Below are positions 7,900-13,804 of a DNA stretch of 13,804 nt, piece by piece. Position numbers and translations under genes: made by a program. The notes beneath the pieces are model-generated. The model did not search any database. It was not told the DNA's origin and saw only the letters and a list, made by a program, of their open reading frames with translations. Origin of the DNA: Methanobacteriota archaeon (GTDB lineage Archaea > Halobacteriota > Syntropharchaeia > JACQPP01); contig JACQPP010000009.1 in the NCBI GenBank assembly GCA_016207465.1, forward strand, positions 1 through 13,804, in the 5' to 3' direction. Numbering within the stretch: the stretch's first letter is position 1; every line of letters begins with the position of its first letter.

Positions 7900-8475
7900 A
7901 TGACCGGGGATAAGGCGAAGTCCGCCGCGGGGGAGCCGGGTCCGTCTGCGGAGAAGGCGGAGGGCCTCTACCTGCCGCCCTACTGGCGTCCCCCGGAGTC
8001 CCCGCCGGAGTCCCCGGGGCAGGTGCCCTTGGACACCCCTCTCCCCTCCCCCCACTCCGTGGACGTCCCGCCTCCGCCGACCCGCCACCGCATCCGCATC
8101 TTCTACGAGCAGGGGAGGGTGGAGGAGATTGAAATCCGGGCGACCCCCGCCGAGATGGGGCGCCTCCTCGACCTCTGCCTGGGGTTCAACAACGCCTACC
8201 ACGAGCTCAAGAACGGCATCTATCTCTTCGAGACCTACCTCGACGGGGGACACCCTGCCCTGGAGCAGGAGAACCCCGAGGCGTTCCTCATCGGTCTCCA
8301 GGAGCGGCTCGACACCGCCCGGAGGCTCGCCGAGGAGCTCCAGGACTACCTGGAGAGGGTGGAGTCCCTGGGGGAGCGCCTCTCCGTCCTGCGGGCCAAG
8401 TTCCAGGAGAGGCGCAGCCCCGGGGGCGCCGTCTCCTCCAAAGGGATGCGCCCCTCGCCCAAATCCTCCTCTTAG
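7900..8475 (+). CDS. Unknown protein with a disordered Pro-rich N-terminus and a helical C-terminus
   Basis: No family is recognised. The 191-residue product has a low-complexity N-terminus of about 60 residues rich in Pro, Ser and Glu (WRPPESPPESPGQ, DVPPPPT), likely unstructured. A short strand region follows (RHRIRIFYEQGRVEEIEIRATPAEM), then a long, highly charged helical part with coiled-coil character (about 85-170: LLDLCLGFNNAYHELK, RLDTARRLAEELQDYLERVESLGERL) and a basic Ser/Pro tail. No signal peptide or membrane helix is visible. In-frame TTG (7879) and GTG (7897) precede ATG 7900; I prefer the ATG because the possible BRE/TATA element lies about 28 bases before it. Its stop overlaps that of the convergent racemase-like gene by three bases. 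A scaffold or regulatory role is possible but unsupported. Confidence 0.72.
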   Translation: MTGDKAKSAAGEPGPSAEKAEGLYLPPYWRPPESPPESPGQVPLDTPLPSPHSVDVPPPPTRHRIRIFYEQGRVEEIEIRATPAEMGRLLDLCLGFNNAYHELKNGIYLFETYLDGGHPALEQENPEAFLIGLQERLDTARRLAEELQDYLERVESLGERLSVLRAKFQERRSPGGAVSSKGMRPSPKSSS

Positions 8476-9623
8476 CCCAGTTTGAGGACGCCTTCTCTGG
8501 CCAGCCGGTTGAGTTCGGCCCGGGTGGCCCCGAGGCCCCGGAGGGTCTCCCGGGTGTGCTCTCCCAGCCGCGGCGGCCCGCGGGGGGCCCGGGGGGATGT
8601 GGCGGAGAACCGGAGGGGGACCCCGAGGGTTCGCCCCCGGGGGCCGTCGGCGGCCATGCGGCGGTGGAGTATCTGGGGGTCGCGGGCGGCCTCCCGCAGG
8701 GTGTTCACCGGGGCCGAGGGGACGTCGCGCTCCCGCAGGAGCCCAAGCCACTCGTCCCGGGGCCGCTTCCGGAACTCGGCGGCCAGGGTCTCCCGGAGGG
8801 CGGGGTCCAGGGGCGGGAACCCGGGGCGGAGGTCGGGTCTGCCGAGGAGGTCGCAGAGGGCCTCCCACGCCTCGGGCTCCACGGCCCCCAGGGCCAGCCA
8901 GCGGCCGTCCCGGTCTTGGTAGAGGCTGTAGTGTGCCAGGTGGCCCGCCAGGGGATTCCCCAGGGGGCTCGCCTCCTTGCCTGTGGCCAGCCACAATCCG
9001 AGGGGGAGGAGGAGGGAGGCGAAGATTCCGTCCTGCATGGAGATGTCCACATGCTGTCCTCCGCCGGTGCGGCGCCGGGCCTCCAGGGCGGAGAGCATCC
9101 CGAGTGCCCCCAGCAGGGCCCCGCTCCACGCCGCCATGGGGACCGGCGGAATCCGCGGGGGCTCCCCGGAGAAGCCCGCGAGCCCGGCGGCGGAGACGAT
9201 GTCTATGTCGTGGCTGGAGAGTCCCCCGCGGGGCCCCCCGTGGCCGAAACCGGAGATGGTCAGGTAGACGAGCCGGGGGGCGCGCCCGCGGACCTCCGGG
9301 TAGGAGAGGCCCAGTTTCTCCGCCGCGCCGGGGCGCATCCCCTCCACCAGCCCATCCGACCTCTCGCAGAGCCGGAGGAACCACTCGCGCCCCCGGGGGT
9401 CCCGCAGGTTGAGGGCCACGCTCCTCTTGTGGCGGTCCAGCACGGAGTGGACCGCCCCCCGCCCCTTCACCCGGGGGGGCATGTCGCGGAACCGGTCCCC
9501 CCGGCGGGGCTCCTCGATTTTATGGACAGTGGCCCCCAGGTCGGCGAGGAGGGCCGCGCACCAGGAGCCCGGGAGCCCCCGGCTCACCTCCACAATCCGG
9601 AGTCCATCCAGGGGGGCCGCCAT
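8472..9623 (-). CDS. CaiB/BaiF class III CoA-transferase family protein, alpha-methylacyl-CoA racemase-like
   Basis: The family moves CoA between acids or, in the racemase branch, inverts 2-methylacyl-CoA. The 383-residue protein shows the N-terminal signature (GLRIVEVSRGLPGSWCAALLADLGATVHKIE) and LNLRDPRGRE. SHDIDIVS at 137-144 matches the racemase GHDIN motif, with its His at 138. RRRTGGGQHVDISMQDG (184-199) and LALGAVEPEAW (244-253, Glu249) also match that branch. However, the segment that should hold the second catalytic Asp reads PMAAWSGALLGALG (162-175), with no acidic residue between 155 and 180. The frame is open to 9695, but ATG 9623 matches the family N-terminus and lies eight bases after the upstream stop. 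It is probably transcribed with the DUF255 gene. Racemase, CoA-transferase or non-catalytic partner all remain possible. Confidence 0.88.
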   Translation of the reverse strand: MAAPLDGLRIVEVSRGLPGSWCAALLADLGATVHKIEEPRRGDRFRDMPPRVKGRGAVHSVLDRHKRSVALNLRDPRGREWFLRLCERSDGLVEGMRPGAAEKLGLSYPEVRGRAPRLVYLTISGFGHGGPRGGLSSHDIDIVSAAGLAGFSGEPPRIPPVPMAAWSGALLGALGMLSALEARRRTGGGQHVDISMQDGIFASLLLPLGLWLATGKEASPLGNPLAGHLAHYSLYQDRDGRWLALGAVEPEAWEALCDLLGRPDLRPGFPPLDPALRETLAAEFRKRPRDEWLGLLRERDVPSAPVNTLREAARDPQILHRRMAADGPRGRTLGVPLRFSATSPRAPRGPPRLGEHTRETLRGLGATRAELNRLAREGVLKLG

Positions 9624-9631
9624 GCCTCCGC

Positions 9632-11695
9632 CTACCTCCCGAACTTCTTCAGGACCCGGGCCGCCTCTTCCGGCCGGGTCACCGGGGCGGCGCACGTGCT
9701 CCCCGCGCAGACGAACACCGAGGGCTCCCGGGCCGCCGAGACCATGCCCTGCACAGATTCGGGAAGCCTCTTCTGGCCGGGCTCCACGCGGGCCACCGCG
9801 GCCCCGGGGCGATAGGTGCGGAGGGCGGCCTCGTGGAGCGCCCGCGTCCGGGGGTCCCCCGCCTCCCCCACGACGATGGCCCGGGGGGGCGGGTGGAGGT
9901 GGTGGTCCAGGGCGAGGACGTAGGTGGCCGCGAAGATGCCATAGCGGGGGGCCACCCCGGCGAAGGCCCGCAGGAGCCTCTCGGCGGCCTCCCTCCAGCG
10001 GGTCTCCTCGGTGAGCAGGTGGAGCCGCTCCAGCACCAGGGCCGCGGTCCCGTTGGCCGAAGGGGTGGGAGTGTCCTGGATGGGACGCACCGGAGGCTCC
10101 ATCCCCGGAGTATCAACGAGGCTCCCGTCGTCCACTTGATGGCGCTCCAGCACCCGCTCCATCAGCCGCTCTGCCTCTCCCAGATAGCGGGGCTCCCCGC
10201 TGGCCTCATAGGCGCTGACGAGAGCCCGGGAGACCTGCACCTGGTCGTCCAGGAACCCGGGGACCTCCGGCTTTTCCCGCAGGGCGTGGTAGAGCCCCCC
10301 GTCCTCCATTCGCATCTTCCCGAGAATCCGGTCCAGCGCCTTGAGGGCCCGCTCCCGGCAGGACTCCAGACCGAGGCCACGGTAGGCCTCCAGGTAGGCG
10401 TGGGCCATCATCCCATTCCAGTTCGCGTAGAGGGTCCGGTCCACGAAGGGGGCCTGGCGTCCCCCGCGGGCCTCCAGCATCCTCCGCCTCCCCTCCGCGA
10501 TGCGCCGCCGCACCTCCTCCACCGGGACCTTCAACTGTGCGGCGATGTCCTCCGGCTCCACAGCCACATGGAGCACGTTCTTGGCCGGGTTCTCCCGCAT
10601 CTCTCCCCTCGCCCCGATGTCGTAGTAGGCCGCCATCACCCGGAAGAGGTCCGGGGGCAGGGCATCCTCCGCCTCCTTCCGCGTCCAGGTGAAATAATCG
10701 CCATCATCCTCCAGGGTGATGTCGGCGTCCTGGCTCGCGAAGAAGCCCCCCTCCCGGGGGGAGACAGTGTCCACATACCCGATGAGGGAGCGCGCCGTCT
10801 CCCCGAACAGGGGGGTCCCCCACGCCTGGAAGGCGTGCACATAGTTCTCCAGCAGAGAGGCGTTGTCGTAGCACATCTTCTCGAAGTGGGGCACCACCCA
10901 GCGGGCGTCCACTGAATACCTGTGGAACCCCCCGCCCAGCTGGTCATAGACGCCCCCCAGGGCCATCTTCTCCAGGGTCAAAGTCACCACCTCCCGCACA
11001 GGGCCGTTCTCCCTCCGGTCGAGGACCCGCAGGAGCACCTCGATGGCTCCCGCGTGGGGAAACTTCGGGGCCCCCCCGAAGCCCCCGTGGACCGGGTCGA
11101 ATGCCCCCAGGGCCGACTCTACCACCGCCTCCACCATCCCCGCCCCAGGCTCCCCGGGGGCCGACTGCTCGAACTGCCGGAGCCCCCGCTGCAACTCCTC
11201 CGCCTGGGCCAATGCCTCCCCCCGATTCTTCCGGTAGTATTCCTCCACCCGGTCCAAGACCGTCCGCAGGCTCGGCCTCCCATGCGTGTCCACCGGCGGG
11301 AAATAAGTGCCCCCATGGAACACCCTCCCCTCCGGGGTCAGAAACGCGGTCAGCGGCCACCCCCCGGAGCCCGTGATGGCCCCCACGGCCGCCTGGAACC
11401 GCGCATCCACATCCGGCCGCTCGTCCCGGTCCACCTTCACCGGCACAAACCGGCTGTTAATCAACTCCGCCATCCGCTCGTCCTCATAGGACTCCCGGTC
11501 CATCACATGGCACCAGTGACACCACACCGCCCCACTGTCCAGCAGGATGGGCCGGTCCAGCTCCTTCGCCAACCGGAGGGCCTCCTCCCCCCACACCTGC
11601 CACGCCACCGGCTGACGGGCCGCCGAGCGCAGATAGGGGGAAGATGCACTCGACAGGGTGTTCTTCAACTCCACCGGGGGCCTCGGGGGACGCAT
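9632..11695 (-). CDS. Thioredoxin-domain protein of the YyaL/DUF255 (spermatogenesis-associated protein 20) family
   Basis: At 687 residues this is the full-length two-part family. The N-terminal thioredoxin-like domain (about 1-165) contains WCHWCHVM with Cys59 and Cys62 as a CxxC pair, FVPVKVDRDERPDVD, and GGWPLTAFLTPEGRVFHGGTYFPP. The rest resembles an alpha/alpha-toroid like that of glycan-processing enzymes (GGVYDQLGGGFHRYSVDARWVVPHFEKMCYDNA, ANWNGMMAHAYLEA). The biochemical role of the family is not settled; a redox or sugar-epimerase-like activity has been suggested. There is no signal peptide, so it is cytoplasmic. ATG 11695 gives the usual N-terminus (KNTLSSASSPYLRSAARQPVAW), has TTATAAG about 26 bases upstream and is probably leaderless. 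The racemase-like gene follows after eight bases. Confidence 0.93.
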   Translation of the reverse strand: MRPPRPPVELKNTLSSASSPYLRSAARQPVAWQVWGEEALRLAKELDRPILLDSGAVWCHWCHVMDRESYEDERMAELINSRFVPVKVDRDERPDVDARFQAAVGAITGSGGWPLTAFLTPEGRVFHGGTYFPPVDTHGRPSLRTVLDRVEEYYRKNRGEALAQAEELQRGLRQFEQSAPGEPGAGMVEAVVESALGAFDPVHGGFGGAPKFPHAGAIEVLLRVLDRRENGPVREVVTLTLEKMALGGVYDQLGGGFHRYSVDARWVVPHFEKMCYDNASLLENYVHAFQAWGTPLFGETARSLIGYVDTVSPREGGFFASQDADITLEDDGDYFTWTRKEAEDALPPDLFRVMAAYYDIGARGEMRENPAKNVLHVAVEPEDIAAQLKVPVEEVRRRIAEGRRRMLEARGGRQAPFVDRTLYANWNGMMAHAYLEAYRGLGLESCRERALKALDRILGKMRMEDGGLYHALREKPEVPGFLDDQVQVSRALVSAYEASGEPRYLGEAERLMERVLERHQVDDGSLVDTPGMEPPVRPIQDTPTPSANGTAALVLERLHLLTEETRWREAAERLLRAFAGVAPRYGIFAATYVLALDHHLHPPPRAIVVGEAGDPRTRALHEAALRTYRPGAAVARVEPGQKRLPESVQGMVSAAREPSVFVCAGSTCAAPVTRPEEAARVLKKFGR

Positions 11696-11717
11696 CAGGG
11701 TGGATACGAACCGCGGC

Positions 11718-11725
11718 CTTATAAG
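11718..11725 (-). promoter_or_regulatory. TATA-like box of the DUF255 gene inside the upstream stop codon region
   Basis: CTTATAAG (11725-11718 on the minus strand) overlaps the TAA stop of the small gene ending at 11719 and is centred about 26 bases before ATG 11695. It would give the DUF255 gene its own start of transcription. No strong BRE is visible. Confidence 0.5.
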
Positions 11726-12132
11726 CCCTGGGGGGGAGCCGCCGCCCGGCCCCGGTACAACTCCACCAGCACATCGAACATCTCCCGGGGCACCACCTCC
11801 GGCTTCAAAAGAAGCCGGTGGGGGGTCAGCCTCCCCACATACCCCCGGGGACCATTCACCACAAAATCCCCCCCGCCTCTCTCATCGGGCTCCTCCCGCC
11901 GCTCCAGGGTGCACTCGAACCGCCGGAGGAACCCCTCCACCCTCCCCCAGGTCTCCGGGTCCCGGAACACCAGCCCCCTCCGGGTGTTGAGGGCGAACCG
12001 CACCGCGCCCATGCTCACATAGACCTCCGCCTCCACCTCCCCCAGGGGCAGCTTCCTCCGCGCCCCCGCCTCCGGCCGCGACCGATGGAACTCCTGGATG
12101 GCCTCCCAGAGGAGGTCCGCCACCGTGGACAT
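11719..12132 (-). CDS. Small protein of unknown function
   Basis: A 137-residue soluble protein without a family I know. It opens with an amphipathic helix (MSTVADLLWEAIQEFHRSRPE), followed by a strand-rich centre (EAEVYVSMGAVRFALNTRRGLVFRDPETWGRVEGFLRRFECTLERR) and a second strand pair (GDFVVNGPRGYVGRLTPHRLLLKPE). It ends with a helix (PREMFDVLVELYRGR) and a short Ala/Pro tail. The phrase RGLVFRDPETWGRVEGFLRRFE suggests a compact alpha/beta fold. The frame runs back to 12225, but ATG 12132 lies exactly 28 bases from the central AT-rich box it shares with the divergent gene, so I take this start. The stop overlaps the TATA box of the DUF255 gene downstream, 23 bases before its ATG. Confidence 0.7.
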   Translation of the reverse strand: MSTVADLLWEAIQEFHRSRPEAGARRKLPLGEVEAEVYVSMGAVRFALNTRRGLVFRDPETWGRVEGFLRRFECTLERREEPDERGGGDFVVNGPRGYVGRLTPHRLLLKPEVVPREMFDVLVELYRGRAAAPPQGL

Positions 12133-12150
12133 GACAATCCCCGCTCCCGG

Positions 12151-12170
12151 CGAACCCTTTATCTTTTCTC
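12151..12170. promoter_or_regulatory. Central divergent promoter box
   Basis: On the plus strand CGAACC (12151-12156) plus CTTTATC (12157-12163) forms a BRE/TATA pair centred 28 bases before ATG 12188. On the minus strand GAGAAAA followed by GATAAAG gives another, centred 28 bases before ATG 12132. Both readings use the same seven bases at the exact midpoint between the start codons. Confidence 0.6.
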
Positions 12171-12187
12171 TCGACGCCGAAGCCAAG

Positions 12188-12577
12188 ATGGACAACGCCT
12201 GGTTCCAGAGCCGCCTCCGCAACATCGTCGCCTACTTCCCCCGGTTCACCCTCGACGAAATCCTCGAGCCCATCGCCTTCCAGGAGGACGAGGAGGCCAC
12301 CCTCCGGGGGCGCATCCGAGACCTCAAGCCCCTCGCCGAGCAAATCAACATCATCCACAAGGGGTTCCGCGACGAGTGCAACGCGCTCACCGGGCGCATC
12401 CGCGAGGCCATCCAGGCCGACCCCGCCCGCCGGGGGACCCTCGAGCCCCTCATCCCCCGGATTCAGGAGGGGGTCTCCCTCCTCCACGATGTGGCGGAGG
12501 AGAGCCGCGTCGGGGACATCCAAGAGAACCTCCGCGCGGTCATCGCGAAGTTCGAGGAGATTGCCGGAAAACTGTAG
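12188..12577 (+). CDS. Unknown all-helical protein
   Basis: A 129-residue protein without a recognised family. It appears almost wholly alpha-helical: MDNAWFQSRLRNIVAYF, then TLDEILEPIAFQEDEEATLRGRIRDLKPLAEQINIIHKGFRDECNALTGRIREAIQ, a short proline break (DPARRGTLEPLIP) and RIQEGVSLLHDVAEESRVGDIQENLRAVIAKFEEIAGKL. Heptad-like spacing suggests a helical bundle or short coiled coil. It has no signal or membrane segment and only one cysteine. ATGs exist further up (12098, 12131), but 12188 lies 28 bases from a BRE/TATA pair and the residues before it overlap the promoter. The short-chain dehydrogenase gene starts 20 bases after its stop and is probably co-transcribed. It might be a small partner or regulator, but nothing shows this. 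Confidence 0.72.
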   Translation: MDNAWFQSRLRNIVAYFPRFTLDEILEPIAFQEDEEATLRGRIRDLKPLAEQINIIHKGFRDECNALTGRIREAIQADPARRGTLEPLIPRIQEGVSLLHDVAEESRVGDIQENLRAVIAKFEEIAGKL

Positions 12578-12583
12578 CGCCGC

Positions 12584-12590
12584 AGGGGGT
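12584..12590 (+). promoter_or_regulatory. Ribosome binding site of the short-chain dehydrogenase gene
   Basis: AGGGGGT lies seven bases before ATG 12598. It fixes the start and supports reading this gene as the second in an operon, in contrast to the leaderless first genes around it. Confidence 0.5.
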
Positions 12591-12597
12591 CTCATCA

Positions 12598-13389
12598 ATG
12601 ACAGAACGGTCTCGCGAAACTCACCCGGTGGCCCTCGTCACCGGTGCGGGGACCGGTATCGGCGCGGCCGCGGCCCGGGAACTGGCCCGGGGGGGCCACC
12701 GGGTCATCCTCATGGGACGGCGCAGAGAGCCCCTGGAGCAGGTGGCAGAGCGGATTCGGGCCTCCAGAGGAGACGCCCTGGTCTTTGCGGGAGACGTCTC
12801 CCGCGATTCGGACATCGCGGGGGTCGCGGCGGCCTCCCGGCGGGACTTTGGAAGCGAGGTGGAGGTCTTGGTGAACAACGCGGGGGTCCTCTCGGCGGGG
12901 CGGGCGCTGGAGGCCCCTCTGGAGGACTACCGGCGCCACATGGAGGTGAACTTCTTCGGCCTCGTGGCCATGACCCGCGCCGTGGTCCCCGGGATGGTCG
13001 CGAGGGGCCGGGGCCACATTGTGAACGTCTCGTCGGTGGGGGCCTGGAAGTCTCCCCCGACCTACGCGGCCTACAATGCCACCAAGGCGGCGGTGGCGCG
13101 TTTCTCGGACGCCCTGCGGCAGGAGCTCCACGGCACGGGGGTCCAGGTGTCGGTCGTCTACCCGGGCCTCATCGCCACCGACATGGTGACGCGGGAGCTG
13201 GAGAACAACCCCGGCCTCCGGCGCCTCGCCACCCCCCCGGAGAGGGTGGGCCGCGTCATCGCCAGGGTGGTGGCCGGGGGGAGCTCGCGGGAGGTGGCGG
13301 TGCCGCGGTGGGCCGGGGTCATGGCGGGCCTGAACCGGGTCTCGTTCCGAATGGCGGACGCGGTGCTGCGGCGAACGTTCAGGTCCTGA
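12598..13389 (+). CDS. Short-chain dehydrogenase/reductase, classical SDR
   Basis: NAD(P)(H)-dependent oxidoreductase acting on an alcohol or ketone; the substrate is unknown. The 263-residue protein carries every classical mark: the nucleotide loop TGAGTGIG (15-22), Asp66 in FAGDVS, NNAG (93-96), Asn118, Ser146 in NVSSVG, and YNATK (Tyr159, Lys163). The motif PGLIATDM follows. Basic residues at the end of the second strand (GRRR, 40-43) favour NADP(H). The C-terminal part (RVGRVIARVVAGG to VSFRMADAVLRR) resembles SDRs of the DltE/YqjQ kind. ATG 12598 is supported by AGGGGGT seven bases upstream. It sits 20 bases after the helical protein gene and ends three bases before a convergent stop. 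Confidence 0.93.
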   Translation: MTERSRETHPVALVTGAGTGIGAAAARELARGGHRVILMGRRREPLEQVAERIRASRGDALVFAGDVSRDSDIAGVAAASRRDFGSEVEVLVNNAGVLSAGRALEAPLEDYRRHMEVNFFGLVAMTRAVVPGMVARGRGHIVNVSSVGAWKSPPTYAAYNATKAAVARFSDALRQELHGTGVQVSVVYPGLIATDMVTRELENNPGLRRLATPPERVGRVIARVVAGGSSREVAVPRWAGVMAGLNRVSFRMADAVLRRTFRS

Positions 13390-13392
13390 AGG

Positions 13393-13785
13393 TCATTCCT
13401 CGCGTCCCCCCGGAAGAGCGCGCTCCACCTGGGCCACCAGCGGGACCACCATCGCCCACCCCAGGGTCAGCAGCACCATCCCCCAGGGCTTCGGCAGACC
13501 CAGGAACTCCCCATTCGGGGTCGGGAAGGTCCAGAGCCCCGCCTTCGAGTTCACCTTCTCCGAGAGGTAGCCGGGGATGGCGCTGATGACCATCTGGGCC
13601 CCCGGCCGATAGTCCCGCGACTTCCAGGAGAGCACCCCATAGACCCCGCCCCACCACAGGAGGGCCTGCGCCACCCACGCCTCCTCCGGCTGGAACCTCC
13701 ACAGGTTGAGGGCCCGCGCCGTCCCCTCCACCGCCAGCCCCAGGCCCGCGGCCACCGCGCAAAACCGCAACAGACGACGTGACAT
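13393..13785 (-). CDS. Small multi-pass membrane protein of unknown function
   Basis: The 130-residue protein has three or so hydrophobic segments: about 5-23 (LLRFCAVAAGLGLAVEGTA), about 36-52 (AWVAQALLWWGGVYGVL) and about 100-118 (WGMVLLTLGWAMVVPLVAQV). Between the last two is a loop with LWTFPTPNGEFLGLPKPW. The pattern of aromatic residues with FLGLP and a following LGW is loosely like carotenoid-biosynthesis-type membrane proteins, but this is too weak to name. ATG 13785 is preceded directly by a purine-rich GGGAAGAGGG. Convergent with the short-chain dehydrogenase, with three bases between stops. It may be part of a unit that continues right of the window. Confidence 0.72.
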   Translation of the reverse strand: MSRRLLRFCAVAAGLGLAVEGTARALNLWRFQPEEAWVAQALLWWGGVYGVLSWKSRDYRPGAQMVISAIPGYLSEKVNSKAGLWTFPTPNGEFLGLPKPWGMVLLTLGWAMVVPLVAQVERALPGGREE

Positions 13786-13804
13786 CCCTCTTCCCTACAC
13801 CCCC

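Noticed and set aside
9624..9695. 24-residue N-terminal extension of the racemase-like gene
   Set aside because: It lies inside the DUF255 coding region and the family N-terminus begins at ATG 9623.
9833..12022. Two long plus-strand open frames opposite the DUF255 gene (9833-10915 and 10922-12022)
   Set aside because: Both are antisense shadows of a full-length, motif-bearing protein and contain only low-complexity sequence.
11818..12597. N-terminal extension of the short-chain dehydrogenase frame
   Set aside because: It is a shadow across two other genes; the SDR fold begins at ATG 12598 with its own SD.

Overview
The window is a very GC-rich, densely packed stretch of chromosome that looks archaeal. 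Several genes have a BRE/TATA-like box about 26-32 bases before the chosen start codon and no Shine-Dalgarno sequence, which is the arrangement of archaeal leaderless transcripts. A CDP-alcohol phosphatidyltransferase of the kind used for archaeal polar lipids fits this. The lineage is inferred only: something like a GC-rich Thermoplasmata-type archaeon, not proven by any single marker here. There are 13 protein genes, one of them cut by the window edge. I see no tRNA, rRNA, CRISPR array or transposase gene, and no gene-free stretch longer than about 100 bases.

Layout. Positions 1-3043 (minus strand) hold carA and the first 60% of carB, the two subunits of carbamoyl-phosphate synthase. Diverging from carA is a CDP-alcohol phosphatidyltransferase (3100-3717). 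It is followed on the plus strand by a divergent ThyX-type thymidylate synthase (3776-4540), a Nudix hydrolase (4628-5203) and a thiolase (5249-6418). A 76-base imperfect palindrome with a 17-bp perfect stem fills most of the gap between thyX and the Nudix gene. Converging on the thiolase are two minus-strand genes: a membrane-anchored extracytoplasmic protein (6425-7417) and a small unknown protein (7463-7807). An unknown protein with a Pro-rich N-terminus and a helical C-terminus (7900-8475) then converges on a minus-strand block: a CaiB/AMACR-type class III CoA-transferase/racemase homologue (8472-9623), a YyaL/DUF255 thioredoxin-fold protein (9632-11695) and a small unknown protein (11719-12132). 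Diverging from that block are an unknown helical protein (12188-12577) and a short-chain dehydrogenase (12598-13389). A small membrane protein (13393-13785, minus) closes the window.

How the genes may fit together. carA/carB feed pyrimidine (and arginine) synthesis, ThyX makes dTMP, and a Nudix enzyme could clean or process nucleotides, so the left third leans towards pyrimidine metabolism. The thiolase, the AMACR-like protein and the short-chain dehydrogenase are all of kinds used in acyl-CoA metabolism, but they are not in one operon, so a shared pathway is only a guess. The observations I would follow first are ThyX with Glu in place of Gln and Arg in its QxxRHR motif, an AMACR-like protein with no Asp at the second catalytic base, the palindromic element after thyX, two divergent gene pairs each served by one central AT-rich box, and two 14-base palindromes on either side of the TATA box of the membrane-anchored protein gene.
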